The notes under the pieces are model-generated. The model worked only from the letters and a program-made list of their open reading frames with translations, was not told the DNA's origin and made no database searches. This document shows positions 63,923-64,000 of a stretch of DNA of 64,000 bases, piece after piece (the stretch's first letter is position 1; the number at the start of each line of letters is the position of its first letter). The stretch comes from Halalkalibacter sp. APA_J-10(15) (GTDB taxonomy: Bacteria; Bacillota; Bacilli; Bacillales; Bacillaceae_D), in assembly GCF_023017105.1 (NCBI RefSeq), contig NZ_JALKEV010000009.1, positions 124,001-188,000 of the forward strand, in the 5' to 3' direction. The translations under genes and the position numbers were made by a program.

Positions 63923-64000
63923 AATACCTTTATCCTAATTCCTTAAGCATTTTATTTTGATATACGAAATATCCCTGCTAAAATGGTTTCAGATCTATAG

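Overview
This is a stretch of chromosome from an aerobic, endospore-forming member of the Bacillaceae (low-GC Firmicutes). The evidence is gene content and gene order that follow Bacillus subtilis blocks: sleB-ypeB; gudB-ypdA; mecB(ypbH); ypbF-ypbE-recQ-ypbB-fer; serA; resABC-resDE with rluB; dacB-spmA-spmB; scpA-scpB-ypuF; and the rib operon with ribT. Shine-Dalgarno sites are strong, sporulation-type promoters are recognisable, and classic Firmicute leaders occur (S-box, T-box, FMN and cobalamin riboswitches). I see no rRNA, tRNA, CRISPR array, transposase or phage genes. The species cannot be named from this window.

Layout. 1-2.5 kb: spore cortex lysis (SleB/YpeB). 2.6-9.4 kb: an S-box-controlled methionine operon, metI-yitJ-metH. 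9.4-16.4 kb: a small zinc-ribbon gene, the PrsW protease, asparaginase, YpdA, an aberrant glutamate-dehydrogenase homologue, the MecA paralogue and an M20 amidohydrolase. 16.2-24.4 kb: small membrane proteins, ypbF/ypbE/recQ/ypbB, ferredoxin, an M14 endopeptidase and T-box-controlled serA. 24.4-29.2 kb: an M23/LysM protein and a tricistronic gerA-type germinant-receptor operon behind a consensus-like sigma-G promoter. 29.3-32.8 kb: corrinoid adenosyltransferase and cobalamin-riboswitch-controlled metE. 32.9-42.2 kb: the cytochrome c maturation/ResDE block, rluB, and sigma-E-type dacB-spmA-spmB.

42.4-49.8 kb is the most interesting accessory part. It is a seven-gene operon (DUF1657, YhcN/YlaJ lipoprotein, SpoVAC, SpoVAD, SpoVAEb, DUF1657, DUF421+DUF1657 '2Duf') with the architecture of the spoVA2mob operon, which is known from a Tn1546-like element that strongly raises spore heat resistance. 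It is flanked on both sides by further DUF421 (YetF-type) genes and by a lipoprotein of the alkaline-phosphatase superfamily. This block, plus sodF, sits between scpB and dacB, which lie close together in B. subtilis.

49.9-57.8 kb: superoxide dismutase, condensin partners ScpA/ScpB, YpuF, RibT and the FMN-riboswitch rib operon. 57.9-63.9 kb: a UgtP/MGDG-type glycosyltransferase, a lipid kinase, an unusual aldolase-like/dehydrogenase pair, a Dabb protein and a proline-rich protein behind a sigma-K-type promoter.

The genes interlock in several ways. SAM (S-box) and B12 (cobalamin box) together decide between MetH and MetE. Spore genes from each stage (sigma E, G, K) cover cortex, coat, DPA-channel-like, germination and cortex-lysis functions. 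A dispersed three-hairpin element (two full copies, one partial) occupies three convergent intergenic gaps.
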